The notes under the pieces were generated by a model. The model searched no databases. It was given only the letters and a program-made list of their open reading frames with translations, and was not told the DNA's origin. A program made the position numbers and the translations under genes. Positions 19,443 through 28,367 of a DNA stretch of 56,083 nt are shown here, one piece after another. Source of the stretch: Planctomycetota bacterium (GTDB taxonomy: Bacteria > Planctomycetota > UBA1135 > GCA-002686595); contig JADYYP010000058.1 of NCBI GenBank assembly GCA_020853575.1, positions 1-56,083 of the forward strand, written 5' to 3'. Position 1 is the first letter of the stretch, and every line of letters starts with the position of its first letter.

Positions 19443-20840
19443 ATGAGCGAAGCCCACTCCGCGCCCGACGACGGTGCCCTCGACGATCTCGCCGCGTCCG
19501 CGCACCCGCCGATCTCCTACACGCCGACGGACGGGCTGTGCTACGACCCGAGCGAGTCGAAGTACTGGGACGCGGGCGCCCTGCGCCAGGAGCTCGAGCG
19601 CGCCTTCGACCTGTGCCACGGATGTCGCATGTGCTTCAAATACTGCGACAGCTTCCCGGTGCTGTTCGAGCTGATCGACAAGCGCCACGGCGGTGACGTG
19701 CGCAAGCTCACGGAGCCGGAGGTCAACCGCGTCGCGGACGCGTGCTTCCAATGCAAGCTGTGCGACGTGCAGTGCCCCTACACGCCGCGCGACAAGCACG
19801 AGTTCCAGCTCGACTTCCCCAAGCTGATCCACCGCCACCAGGCCGTGCGCGCCAAGAAGCACGGCGTCAAGTTGCGCGACTCCGTGCTCGGCGATCCCGA
19901 CGCGGCCGGCGCCGCCGCGCGCGCCAGCTTCGGCCTGGCGAACACCCTCAATCGAGTCGGCCTGCACCGCTGGTTCATGGAAAAGGCGCTCGGCATCCAT
20001 CGCGACAAGCTGCTGCCGGACTTCGCTTCGACGACCTTCGAGCGTTGGGCGCGCGATGCGGGCAAGACCATCGACGAGCCGGGCACCGAAACCGTGCTCT
20101 TCCAGACCTGCTACGTGCAGAACAACGAGCCGCAGATCGGGCGCGACACGCTGGAAGTGCTCGAGCGCAACCAAGTCGGCTGCGGCTGCATCGAGGGCCT
20201 CGCGTGCTGCGGCATGCCGGCCTGGGAGCACGGTGATCTCGCGACGCTGCGCAAGAACGCCAAGCACAACCTCGACCTGCTGATGCCGCATGTCGAGCGC
20301 GGAGCCAAGGTGCTCGCCATCAATCCAACCTGCTCGATGATGATGCGCCGTGAGTACCCCGAGTTGCTCGAGGGCGCCGACCGCGAGCGCGCCAAGCGCC
20401 TGGCCGAGGCCGTGCGCGACCCGAGCGAGTACCTGTGGTCGATCCGCGAGGAGCCGCGCTTCAACACCCAGTTCCAATCCTCGCCCGGGCCGAGCGTGGC
20501 ATACCACGCACCCTGTCACCTGCGCGCGCAGGCCATCGGCTTTCGAGGGCGCGACCTCTTGCGCAAGATCCCCGGCGTCGCGCCGCGACTGGTGAGTGAG
20601 TGCTGCGGGCACGACGGCACCTATGCCATGAAAGTCGAGGGCTTCGAAGCCTCGCAGAAGTACGGCAAGAACGCCTTCGACGGCATGCAGGCGGCCGAGA
20701 GCGAGGTCTGGGCCACCGACTGCCCCTTGGCCGCGATTCAGTTCGCGCAGCACGCCGGCAAGAAGCCGCTGCATCCGATGTCGATCTTGGCGCGCGCCTA
20801 CCGCAAGGACGGTTTCCCGCAGCCGCCGGCGTCTCCCTGA
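19443..20840 (+). CDS. two-[4Fe-4S] ferredoxin/CCG-domain oxidoreductase (GlpC/HdrD-like)
   Basis: The 465-residue protein has two [4Fe-4S] motifs, C58-x2-C61-x2-C64-x3-C68 and C101-x2-C104-x2-C107-x3-C111. Two CCG-type domains follow (CGCIEGLACCGMP and APCHLRA followed by SECCGHDG), as in GlpC, HdrD and glycolate oxidase iron-sulfur subunits. In several bacterial phyla a protein of this type is found beside rubrerythrin, and a redox partnership is inferred from that. There is no membrane segment. ATG 19443 is chosen over an upstream in-frame TTG at 19407 that lies close to the hairpin. The DUF3501 gene that often follows this pair is absent; instead there is a decayed gene on the opposite strand. 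Confidence 0.85.
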   Translation: MSEAHSAPDDGALDDLAASAHPPISYTPTDGLCYDPSESKYWDAGALRQELERAFDLCHGCRMCFKYCDSFPVLFELIDKRHGGDVRKLTEPEVNRVADACFQCKLCDVQCPYTPRDKHEFQLDFPKLIHRHQAVRAKKHGVKLRDSVLGDPDAAGAAARASFGLANTLNRVGLHRWFMEKALGIHRDKLLPDFASTTFERWARDAGKTIDEPGTETVLFQTCYVQNNEPQIGRDTLEVLERNQVGCGCIEGLACCGMPAWEHGDLATLRKNAKHNLDLLMPHVERGAKVLAINPTCSMMMRREYPELLEGADRERAKRLAEAVRDPSEYLWSIREEPRFNTQFQSSPGPSVAYHAPCHLRAQAIGFRGRDLLRKIPGVAPRLVSECCGHDGTYAMKVEGFEASQKYGKNAFDGMQAAESEVWATDCPLAAIQFAQHAGKKPLHPMSILARAYRKDGFPQPPASP

Positions 20841-21050
20841 AGCGAGGCCTCGCGCGGAGCGGCGCTCGCCAGCGAGCTCGGACACCGCGCCTCTGTGGCC
20901 GGCACTGCGGGGAGAAGGAGCCGGCCGATGCTCAACCGCGGATCAGGCCGCGGCGCTCATCGGCCGGCGTGAGAGTGGCGCGCGACGCCGAACGTCGGCG
21001 CGACGACTCGAGCCCCTGCAACGCCGCTCGCGTTCGAGCGTTCCGGGCTT
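20841..21050. other. non-coding interval after the Fe-S gene
   Basis: No coding frame with the expected codon bias is visible in these 210 nt. They join the decayed dioxygenase-like remnant at 21051, which reads on the opposite strand. I see no terminator with a T-tract and no repeat longer than about 8 nt. Confidence 0.5.
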
Positions 21051-21430
21051 TCACGGTACGCCGATGACGAGCTCGAGCTGGAACACTCCTTGGATGCTCC
21101 CGAGCCCGGCCATGTGCGTCTGCGGATCGCAGAACCACCCGGCGTGTTGATCGTCGACGCCGCTCCGTGGAGCGCGTGGAAGTCGAGCGAGTGCACGCGC
21201 GGGAACAGCGCCTGCGGAAAGTCACCTGCGAGGTCTGGGGCAGCGCGCCGCTCGATCTCTTGCTGACGTGGATGTGCGTCGCGCGACCTGGAGCAACAGG
21301 GAAGGATCGAGTCGAAGCGCGCCAGCCCCAACGAGCGCGACAAGGCACCGGCGCGCAGCACATTCCGCGGTGCTCGTTCATTTGACAAGACAGGTGCTCG
21401 TCGAGTTCGGTCACGGTCGGCTCCGTGGCG
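21051..21430 (-). pseudogene. frameshifted remnant resembling an intradiol ring-cleavage dioxygenase
   Basis: On the minus strand, dioxygenase-like protein segments appear in order but in different frames. First comes GLARFDSILP, then in another frame GRATHIHV and SGALPQTSQVTF. The first frame then returns with PQALFPRVHSLDFHAL. A third frame gives DPQTHMAGLGSIQGVFQLELVIGVP, ending at a TGA (21051-21053). The order matches the C-terminal half of extracellular intradiol dioxygenase-like proteins: Phe-x-x-Ile-x-Pro, Gly-Arg-x-x-His-Ile-His-Val with the metal-binding His pair, Thr-Ser-Gln-x-x-Phe, and a final GxxGxF strand. At least three frame changes in about 350 nt make it non-functional unless the assembly is wrong. 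The 5' half is missing or too decayed to see; the 5' boundary is approximate. Confidence 0.5.
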
Positions 21431-21642
21431 CGCGCTCGAGCTCGAGCTTCCGCGCGGCGGCGACGCGGCACGGCTCGACTCCCGGGCCGGATGCCGCCGG
21501 GCGCGAAGGCAACGACCGCAACCCGGACTCCACGAGCACTCGACGGGTGCGGGCTGCGCTCTTGATCGTTTCTCGATCGTTCCTTGATCTTCGGTGTCCG
21601 GCCCTGGTATCCCTCTGCGCCCTCTCGCCCCGGAGCCCCCGC
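21431..21642. other. upstream region of the PhoU-like/PiT operon
   Basis: No convincing coding frame. Near 21565-21595 the sequence has two TTCTCGATCGTTCC/TTCCTTGATC-like stretches containing GATC, lower in GC than the surroundings, within 80 nt of the PhoU-like start. This is the likely promoter zone. I could not define -10 or -35 hexamers, and no canonical Pho box is evident. Confidence 0.35.
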
Positions 21643-22269
21643 ATGGCGTTTCGCCTGTTTCCCCGCAACGAAGAGTTCTTCGATCTCTTCGACGAATCCG
21701 CCGCACGCATCGTCGAGGTCGCCAAGGCCTTCCAAGCGCTGCTCAAGGACCCCACGCACTTCCGCGAGAACGCCCGCGCGGTCAAGGAGATCGAGCACCA
21801 GACCGACAAGGTCACGCACCGTGCGCTCAACATGCTGTACTCGACCTACCTCACGCCGATCGATCGTGAGGACGTGCACGCGCTGGTGACGCGGCTCGAC
21901 GACGTCGTCGACTACATCGACGCTTGCGCGCAACGCTTCGTGATGTTCGGCATCGAGAAGGTGCCCGACGAGCTCAACGCCCAGGCCCAGGTGCTGGTGC
22001 TGATGACCGAGCGCCTGGAGCAGTCGATCCGCGGTTTGCGCGAAATGAAGAAGGTGCCGGCGATCAAGGAGTCGCTGATCGAGCTCTCCAAGCTCGAGAA
22101 CGAGGGCGACCAGATCTTCCGCCAAGTGCTGGCGCGGCTGATCGCCACCGAGAAGGACCCGGTGAAGCTGATCGTGATGAAGGAGCTGCACGAGATCACC
22201 GAAGCGGCCTTGGACAAGTGCTCGAGCGTCGGACACGTCATCGAAGCGATCATCCTCAAGCATGGCTGA
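21643..22269 (+). CDS. PhoU-like DUF47 protein, PiT-associated
   Basis: The 208-residue all-helical protein of the DUF47/TIGR00153 family begins MAFRLFPRNEEFFDLFDESA. It carries the PhoU-like metal-binding motifs HQTDKVTHRA (E-x2-x-D-x2-x-H pattern) and a second set near ENEGDQIFRQVL. Proteins of this type sit next to PiT transporters and are thought to regulate phosphate uptake on the cytoplasmic side. The gene overlaps the start of the transporter by 8 nt, so the two are translationally coupled. ATG 21643 gives the standard family N-terminus. Confidence 0.9.
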   Translation: MAFRLFPRNEEFFDLFDESAARIVEVAKAFQALLKDPTHFRENARAVKEIEHQTDKVTHRALNMLYSTYLTPIDREDVHALVTRLDDVVDYIDACAQRFVMFGIEKVPDELNAQAQVLVLMTERLEQSIRGLREMKKVPAIKESLIELSKLENEGDQIFRQVLARLIATEKDPVKLIVMKELHEITEAALDKCSSVGHVIEAIILKHG

Positions 22270-23269
22270 TCCGATGGTGCTGATCGTCGCCGTGGTCATC
22301 GCGGCGCTGGCCTTCGACTACACGAACGGCTGGAACGACTCGGCCAACGCGATCGCGACCGTGGTGTCGACGCGCGTCCTGAGTCCCGGGCGCGCGGTGA
22401 TCTTGGCGGCGCTGCTCAACTTCGGCGGCGCGTTCGTGTCGGAAGAAGTGGCCAAGACCATCGGCACCGGCTTGGTCGATCCACAGTTCGTCTCCCAGGC
22501 GGTGGTGTTGGCTTCGATGATCGCAGCCGCGATGTGGGTCGGCACGATGACCTTCATCGGCATGCCGATCTCTGGCTCGCACTCGTTGATCGGCTCGCTG
22601 ATCGGCGCCGCGACCATGGCGCGCGGTTGGGAGATCGTGCACTTCGCTGGCCTGAAGAAGGTGCTGATCGCCATGCTGCTCTCGCCGCTCCTGGGGCTCG
22701 CGCTGGGCTTCTTGTTGATGTGGGCGCTCTTGTGGATCATCCGCCGCTGGGGACCAGGACGCGTGCAGGGCGTGTTCGGCAAGGCACAGCTCGCCAGCGT
22801 GTCGTGGATGGCCTGGGAGCACGGCAGCAACGACGCACAGAAGGTCATGGGCGTGATCACGCTGGCGCTGGTCGCGGGCGGCTTCCAAGCGCAAGGCGAT
22901 CACTCGATTCCGCTGTGGGTCAAGCTCGCCTGCGCCACGGCGATGGGCGTCGGCACCGCGGCCGGAGGGTGGAAAGTGATCCGCACGCTCGGCTCGGGCC
23001 TGATCAAGATCCAACCGATCCACGGCTTCGCGGCGGAGACCGCGGCGAGCGCGACGCTCATGACCGCGGCGCAGCTGGGCGTGCCGGTCTCGACGACGCA
23101 CACCATCACCGGCGCGATCATGGGTGTCGGCGCGACCAAGCGCCTGTCCGCGGTGCGTTGGGGACTGGGCGGCAAGATCCTCTTGGCCTGGGTCTTCACG
23201 CTTCCGATGACGGCGCTGATCTCGGCCGCGACGTACCGCGCCCTCAACTGGATGTTCGGGCTGGTCTGA
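22262..23269 (+). CDS. PiT family inorganic phosphate transporter
   Basis: The 335-residue integral membrane protein has the two inverted PiT repeats. The N-terminal signature DYTNGWNDSANAIATVVST is at residue ~19, and the second-half signature HGSNDAQKVMGVI is near residue 185. The paired STTHTITGAIMGVG motif is close to the C-terminus. About nine to ten TM helices are visible. It imports phosphate (with H+ or metal-phosphate) across the inner membrane. It is coupled by an 8-nt overlap to the PhoU-like gene. The next gene is convergent, 43 nt away. Confidence 0.93.
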   Translation: MADPMVLIVAVVIAALAFDYTNGWNDSANAIATVVSTRVLSPGRAVILAALLNFGGAFVSEEVAKTIGTGLVDPQFVSQAVVLASMIAAAMWVGTMTFIGMPISGSHSLIGSLIGAATMARGWEIVHFAGLKKVLIAMLLSPLLGLALGFLLMWALLWIIRRWGPGRVQGVFGKAQLASVSWMAWEHGSNDAQKVMGVITLALVAGGFQAQGDHSIPLWVKLACATAMGVGTAAGGWKVIRTLGSGLIKIQPIHGFAAETAASATLMTAAQLGVPVSTTHTITGAIMGVGATKRLSAVRWGLGGKILLAWVFTLPMTALISAATYRALNWMFGLV

Positions 23270-23312
23270 ACGCCCCGTCTCGCCTCCGGAGTCGCCGCCC
23301 CGAGCGAGCGGT

Positions 23313-25454
23313 TCAGCGACCGCCCATGTACCCCAGCGACTGCAGTTGCTGGATCCCGGAAGCGCCGTGCGCCCCGCGCGCGGCTCCGCTCGAGCCCGCT
23401 CGCTGCTCGGTCGTCCAACGCTCGAGCCGCTCGAACAGCTCTCGCGCGCGCTCGGGCTCGCGCGCCGCGACGTCGACGGTCTCGCGCGGATCGCTCTCGA
23501 GGTCGAACAGCATGCGGCGATCGCGCGTCCAATCGCGGATCGCCTTCCAGCGCCCCTCGCGCAAGCCGGATACGAAGCTGCGCACGCCCCAAGAAGGCTC
23601 GGCGTCCTCGGGCCAGGTGATGGTGAACGCATGCGCCAGCGGATCGGCTCCGGCGCGAACGCGCGCCAGCAGACTGCGCTTGCGAACCTCGGCCGCGCAG
23701 TCCAGGTCGAGCTCGTCGAGCACCGTGGCGAACACGTCGCGGGTCTCGACGACGTCGGAGAAGCGCGAGGCCGCGGCGGAGCCCGGCGGCACGAGGATCA
23801 GCGGGACGCGCACCAGCTCCTCGTAGACGTCCACGGTGTGCTCGAATCCGCCGTGGTCGAGGAACTGCTCGCCGTGGTCGACCACGGCCAGCACCAGCGT
23901 GTCCTTCCACAGGTCGCGGCGATCGAACTCGTCCAGCAGGCGCCCGAGCTGGCGATCGGTGAACGCCAATTCCTCGTCGAAGCGGTCGACGATGAAGCGC
24001 CGGTCGGCCTCGTCCAGCATCTGGCGGCAGCGCACGAAGTTCTCGATGTCGTTTTGCTCGCGCAGCCAGCCCGAATACCCATCGGACCAGTCGAATTCCG
24101 CGTGGTCGAGGTAGTTGGCGTGCGGGTCGTAGTAGTGCACGAACTCGAAGAACGGCCGCTCGCCGCCCGCCGTGAGCTGCTCGAGGACGCGCAGCGCCGC
24201 GTCACTCGTGCGTTCCGCCCCGCTCTCGTCGACGCGCGTCATCCCGCTCTCGTCGTAGATGTCGCAACCCTGCTCGAAGCCGCTGCCCTTGCGCAGGTAG
24301 TACTGGCTGATCGCGGCGCCGGTCGCGTAGTCGGCCTCGCGCAGGAGCTCGGCGAGCGTGGTCTCCGCGCGGCGCAGCTGGCCGGTGATCAGATACGCGC
24401 CGTGCTCGTGCGGATAGCGACCGGTGAGCATCGAGGCGAACGCGGGCAACGTCCACGGCGCTTGCGAGATGGCGTTCTCGAACGCGACGCCGCGCTGGGC
24501 GAGCCGCCGCAGATTGGGGGTCGTGTCGCGGCCGCGCACGTTGGGCCCGAAGATCGAAGTCGCGTCCATGCGCACGGTGTCCAGCGCCAAGATCACGACG
24601 TTGTGCGGGCGTGCGGCTCGCAACGCAGGTGGGCCGAACGAGCGCTCCAAGCGCGGGAGCACGAACGACGCCGCGAGGACCAGCGCGGACGCGGCTGCGC
24701 TGCACGCTTGCGGCGAATTCCAGCCAGAAACACGCGCGCCCTCCAAGGCCCGCCTCGAGCGCGCGCGAACCCATAGGTACACGAGCCCGGCCGCGAGCAT
24801 CACGGCGAACAACGCACTCCACGGTCGTGGGTCGCGCGGTGCGTGGATCAAGGCCGATCCAAACCAGAAGCTTGGGCCGAGCAGCACCGCCGCGGCCGCG
24901 AGAAACGCCGTGCTGTGCGCCGCGCTCTGCGCGGAATCGCTCTCTCGCGCGCGGCGGGAGCCCCAGGCCAACAGCACAGTCCACACCAGAGTGAAGCAGG
25001 CCGCGAATGCGAAATCGCGCGCTCCGAACCAGGGCCGGTGGATGCGGACGGCCGACAACGCGGCCAACGCAAGCAGGGAGACCGCAAGCGCGCTCCACGC
25101 GGCGAAGGTCGGCGAGCGCAACGCGCCGTGCGCGGCCCGCGCGTCCCCCAACGAGCCCGCGCGCAGGCTGAACAGGAACGCGCCTACTCCGAGCGTTACG
25201 GCGATCCACGGAGCGAGCACCTGACCCGTCGCACGCCCGTCGCGTACGGCCTCGCACAAGGTCGCGAATGCCGAGCGAGTGAAACCAGAAGCCCAGTAGC
25301 CGTGCGCGTCGATCTGCTCGACGCCCGCCAGCGCACCCGCGAGCGCGCCCCCTGCCAGCGTCAGCAGTGCACCGAGCGCGGCGACGAGCAGCGCGTCGCG
25401 CGCGGCAGATGCCAGAGCGGACCCAGTGCGACCACGAGCTTCCACGCGCCTCAT
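23313..25454 (-). CDS. membrane-anchored sulfatase-like hydrolase/transferase (Thr nucleophile)
   Basis: The 713-residue protein has about six to seven TM helices (residues ~18-280) followed by a periplasmic alkaline-phosphatase-superfamily domain. Metal-binding features are LALDTVRMD, VVDHGEQF and FEFVHYYDPH. At the nucleophile site the sequence is W-T335-L-P-A-F339 followed by ASMLTG, so the C/S-x-P-x-R sulfatase motif is replaced. Thr sits at the formylglycine position and the Arg is Phe. Formylglycine cannot form there. A phosphoglycerol- or phosphoethanolamine-transferase-like or phosphodiesterase role is more likely. ATG 25454 overlaps a GCTACGAT octamer, so the true start could lie slightly downstream. 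It is divergent from a polytopic membrane protein gene. Confidence 0.8.
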   Translation of the reverse strand: MRRVEARGRTGSALASAARDALLVAALGALLTLAGGALAGALAGVEQIDAHGYWASGFTRSAFATLCEAVRDGRATGQVLAPWIAVTLGVGAFLFSLRAGSLGDARAAHGALRSPTFAAWSALAVSLLALAALSAVRIHRPWFGARDFAFAACFTLVWTVLLAWGSRRARESDSAQSAAHSTAFLAAAAVLLGPSFWFGSALIHAPRDPRPWSALFAVMLAAGLVYLWVRARSRRALEGARVSGWNSPQACSAAASALVLAASFVLPRLERSFGPPALRAARPHNVVILALDTVRMDATSIFGPNVRGRDTTPNLRRLAQRGVAFENAISQAPWTLPAFASMLTGRYPHEHGAYLITGQLRRAETTLAELLREADYATGAAISQYYLRKGSGFEQGCDIYDESGMTRVDESGAERTSDAALRVLEQLTAGGERPFFEFVHYYDPHANYLDHAEFDWSDGYSGWLREQNDIENFVRCRQMLDEADRRFIVDRFDEELAFTDRQLGRLLDEFDRRDLWKDTLVLAVVDHGEQFLDHGGFEHTVDVYEELVRVPLILVPPGSAAASRFSDVVETRDVFATVLDELDLDCAAEVRKRSLLARVRAGADPLAHAFTITWPEDAEPSWGVRSFVSGLREGRWKAIRDWTRDRRMLFDLESDPRETVDVAAREPERARELFERLERWTTEQRAGSSGAARGAHGASGIQQLQSLGYMGGR

Positions 25455-25604
25455 CGTAGCGGGCCGAGCAGCGACTCCGTGCGCACGCGCACGACGACAA
25501 CCGTGGAAAAGTTTGCCGCACTTGCACCGCGGACGCTCGCTCACTCTCCACCGACGCGTGAAACGCCCGCCCCGCGCGGAGTTTTCTGCTGAGAGGGCAC
25601 GGAC

Positions 25605-27644
25605 GTGGCGACATCATTCTCGACACAGTTCGTCTGCGTGTCGCCCCCGCTCCCTAGTTCCTCCTCGACGCCCCCGCGTCGATCGTGGCCCGATCGTCTC
25701 ATCGGCCTGGCCCCCGGCTTGCTCGCGCTCCTGGCGCCGAGCGTCGGGCGCGAGTTGGCGGCGCTCGCACCGAGCGTGGATGCGGCTGATGCCTATCTGC
25801 TCGCGAGCCCGGCGGCGCTGCTCTACGTGCGCATGCCGCTGGCTGTGCTCGGGGCTGTGTGGCTGGTGCTCGCTCCCGGCGATGCGCTGGCGCGCGCGTT
25901 CGGGCTGGGCCGCTCGCGCATCGCGCGCCTACCGTTCGCGCTGCTGTTCTCGATCATGTCGCTGGCGCCCGCGCTGTGGACCTTGCAGTTCGCGCTCGAC
26001 GTGCAGCCAGACGCCGGGCGCTTCGTCGCGCTGGCGCTGCTGCTCGCGCTCGCCTGTGAAGCGCACGCGCGCGGCGGCGATGTCGACGAGCCGGGATCGC
26101 TGGGCGACATGGGCCAGGCGCTCGCCGCGGCTCTCACGTTCGCGGTGGCACTGACGCCGAAGTTCTTCTTCGAGTGCTTCAATGGCGACGGAGCCCATGC
26201 CTTCGAGGCCTCGCGCCTCTTGCTCCATCGGCCGCTGCCGTTCTGGCCCGACGGCGCCGGCGACGTGATGGGCTTCCCGGGCCTCAACTCGGCGCTTTTC
26301 ACCTACCCCAATGCCTGGTTTCTGTGGCTGTTCGGGCCCTGCGAGTCGGCGGTTCGACTGCCGTTCCTGCTCGAGTTGCTCGTGCTCCACGGTTGCTTGG
26401 TCACCTGCTGCGAGCAAGGCGCGCCGCGCAAGCTCCCGACTCACGCGCGAGCACTGATCGGTCTCGGCGTCATCAGCTTCGGCCTGATCATGGCCTACAG
26501 CGCGACCTACGACCCTTACTGCGCGGACATTGCCCTGCCCGCGACGCAGGACACGCTGACGATGATCGTGTTCTTCGGCACGACGCTGAGCTACTTGCGA
26601 GGTAGCGCGCTGTGCACATTCCTGTTCGCCGCAGCGACACTGCTCGCGTCCCCCAACGGGCTGTTGCTGCTGGCGCTGTGGTGGCTCGGGATGGCGCTCT
26701 CGTTCGAGCGCGCCCGATGGGCACGCTGGATCCGGCTGGGCCTGTGTGTCGCTGGCGCAGTCGCGCTGTACGTCGCGACGCCGGCGTTGCTCGCGGCGCT
26801 CGGAGCTCCGGTCCCAGGCAGCGAGCACTCCGGCGCACGCCTGCTCGACAAGTTCCGCCACCTTCAGCTCTGGGATCCTCAGCGCTTCGTGTTCTTGATC
26901 CTGCCGGCGGGCATCTACCCGATGCTGGGGTACTTTGCCTGGAGGCGCGTCGACGCTGCGACGCGCGCCTGGATCGTCGTCACCGCCGGCGTGTTCGGGA
27001 TGTTCTACGTGCTCGCGGCCAGCTCTCTGCACTACTTCGTGCCGGTGATGCTGATCCCGCTGATCGTCTTCTGGCGCGGCCGATTGTTCGACGCGCGCGC
27101 GCACTCGCCGGAACTGCCGCGCGGCGCGCTCGCGGGTTGCGCTCTCGGCGCCCTCGCCAGCATCGCAGCCGCGACTCCCGCGAGCCTGGCGATTTCCACG
27201 TCCGCACGCCAAGTGGGCGCGAGCATCCGCGTGATCGGGATCGACGGCTACGCGCGCTGCGAGCCCAGCGCCTTCCTCGCGTCCGACCTGCTCGCCCGTC
27301 TGTACGCGCCAGGCTGGAATCCGAAGGTGCCGGAAGAGGCTTACGCGGGATCGTCGCTGGCCTGGAACTTCTACGCCCAAAGCGCGCAACGCGGCGAAGC
27401 GCCGTCGACCTACGAGCTCCGTGGAACGGGCCAACCCGCGTCCGACCAGCCTTTCGCGCAAAACGCCGTCGCCAGTCTCTTCGTGCGCGACGAAGCGCAG
27501 CACGCGCGCTTCGCGACACAACGTCCGCTCGGCTCTCTCGGTCGCGCCTTGTACATGGTCCCGCGCGCTGTCTTGTTCGGACGGCGCGAAGCCCTCGAAC
27601 GACCGGGCGCCTTCAACCTCGGTTCACGAACAAGTCGCCCTTAG
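25605..27644 (+). CDS. polytopic membrane protein, probable GT-C-type glycosyltransferase
   Basis: The 679-residue protein begins at GTG 25605 and has about 11-13 hydrophobic helices. An external loop early in the protein (residues ~180-235) contains a conserved-looking acidic Asn-Gly-Asp-Gly-Ala-His and a Pro/Gly-rich FPGLNSALFTYPNAW. That is the style of the first periplasmic loop of GT-C glycosyltransferases, where an Asp is catalytic. The C-terminal ~150 residues are soluble. I do not recognise a named family. It precedes a methyltransferase by 14 nt on the same strand and is flanked by two sulfatase-like genes, which suggests envelope glycan assembly. It could alternatively be a polymerase or flippase. 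Confidence 0.65.
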   Translation: MATSFSTQFVCVSPPLPSSSSTPPRRSWPDRLIGLAPGLLALLAPSVGRELAALAPSVDAADAYLLASPAALLYVRMPLAVLGAVWLVLAPGDALARAFGLGRSRIARLPFALLFSIMSLAPALWTLQFALDVQPDAGRFVALALLLALACEAHARGGDVDEPGSLGDMGQALAAALTFAVALTPKFFFECFNGDGAHAFEASRLLLHRPLPFWPDGAGDVMGFPGLNSALFTYPNAWFLWLFGPCESAVRLPFLLELLVLHGCLVTCCEQGAPRKLPTHARALIGLGVISFGLIMAYSATYDPYCADIALPATQDTLTMIVFFGTTLSYLRGSALCTFLFAAATLLASPNGLLLLALWWLGMALSFERARWARWIRLGLCVAGAVALYVATPALLAALGAPVPGSEHSGARLLDKFRHLQLWDPQRFVFLILPAGIYPMLGYFAWRRVDAATRAWIVVTAGVFGMFYVLAASSLHYFVPVMLIPLIVFWRGRLFDARAHSPELPRGALAGCALGALASIAAATPASLAISTSARQVGASIRVIGIDGYARCEPSAFLASDLLARLYAPGWNPKVPEEAYAGSSLAWNFYAQSAQRGEAPSTYELRGTGQPASDQPFAQNAVASLFVRDEAQHARFATQRPLGSLGRALYMVPRAVLFGRREALERPGAFNLGSRTSRP

Positions 27645-27658
27645 CTCGCAGACATCGC

Positions 27659-28348
27659 ATGGAACGATCCAAGACCAACATCACGCGCCAGTTCTACCAG
27701 GAGTACTTCCGCACGCGCTTCGTGTACGACGCGCGGCGCGACGGGATCTGGCGCGAGGTGACGCGCTACATCCAACAGCTCTACATCTCGCCGCAGGACC
27801 GCGTGCTGGACCTGGGAGCCGGATACTGCGACTTCATCAATCACGTCGTCGCCAAGGAGCGTCACGCGCTGGACATTTTCGAGCGCCTCGGCGAATTCGC
27901 ACGCGACGGCGTGCAAACGCACATCCAAGAGTGCACGGATCTCTCGCTGTTCGCGCCGGACTCGTTCGACGTGGTGTTCGCGAGCAATCTGTTCGAGCAT
28001 CTGACGCACGAGGAACTGCTCAAGACGATCGAGGAAATCCGGCGCATCCTGCGTCCGAAAGGGCGCCTGATCCTGCTGCAGCCCAACTTCAAGTACTGCT
28101 ATCGCACGTACTTCGACGACTACACGCACCTGCAGATCTTCACGCACATGGGCATGTACGACCTGCTCGAAATGGCCGGCATGCGCGTCGAGCGCGTGCA
28201 CGCCAAGTTCCTCCCGGTCAACATGAAGTCCACGCTGCGCCTCAGGATCCCGTTCCTCGAAGCGGTGGTCTGGGCCTACTTGCGCAGTCCGGTCAAGCCG
28301 CTCGCGGGCCAGATGCTGGTCGTCGCGAGCAACGAAGCACTGCCGTGA
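27659..28348 (+). CDS. class I SAM-dependent methyltransferase
   Basis: The 229-residue protein has SAM motif I VLDLGAGYCDF (Asp51 onward), motif II around ALDIFERLGEF and motif IV FDVVFASNLFEHL, then IRRILRPKGRLILL, a typical methyltransferase type 11 layout. The C-terminal third (YCYRTYFDDYTHLQIFT, LLEMAGM) fits small-molecule or sugar-lipid methyltransferases found in glycan loci. It is cytoplasmic. It starts 14 nt after the polytopic membrane protein and is probably co-transcribed with it. A hairpin directly after the stop separates it from the convergent sulfatase-like gene. The substrate is not identifiable. Confidence 0.87.
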   Translation: MERSKTNITRQFYQEYFRTRFVYDARRDGIWREVTRYIQQLYISPQDRVLDLGAGYCDFINHVVAKERHALDIFERLGEFARDGVQTHIQECTDLSLFAPDSFDVVFASNLFEHLTHEELLKTIEEIRRILRPKGRLILLQPNFKYCYRTYFDDYTHLQIFTHMGMYDLLEMAGMRVERVHAKFLPVNMKSTLRLRIPFLEAVVWAYLRSPVKPLAGQMLVVASNEALP

Positions 28349-28350
28349 TC

Positions 28351-28366
28351 GCCCGCGAGCGCGGGC
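28351..28366. terminator. candidate bidirectional terminator hairpin
   Basis: GCCCGCG and CGCGGGC form a 7-bp perfect inverted repeat (6 bp with a GAGC tetraloop). It fills the 19-nt gap between two convergent stop codons (TGA at 28346-28348 and the minus-strand stop at 28368). The position strongly suggests a shared terminator, though there is no T-tract. Confidence 0.5.
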
Positions 28367-28367
28367 C

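Noticed and set aside
20932..22299. Minus-strand open frame of 455 codons across the PhoU-like gene
   Set aside because: Its first two thirds are antisense to the PhoU-like gene. Only short pieces downstream look like protein, and they belong to the frameshifted dioxygenase remnant.
25453..25460. GCTACGAT on the minus strand at the start of the first sulfatase-like gene
   Set aside because: It overlaps the chosen start codon, so a -10 there would start transcription inside the gene. Either the match is chance or the real start is a little downstream. It was not counted as a promoter.
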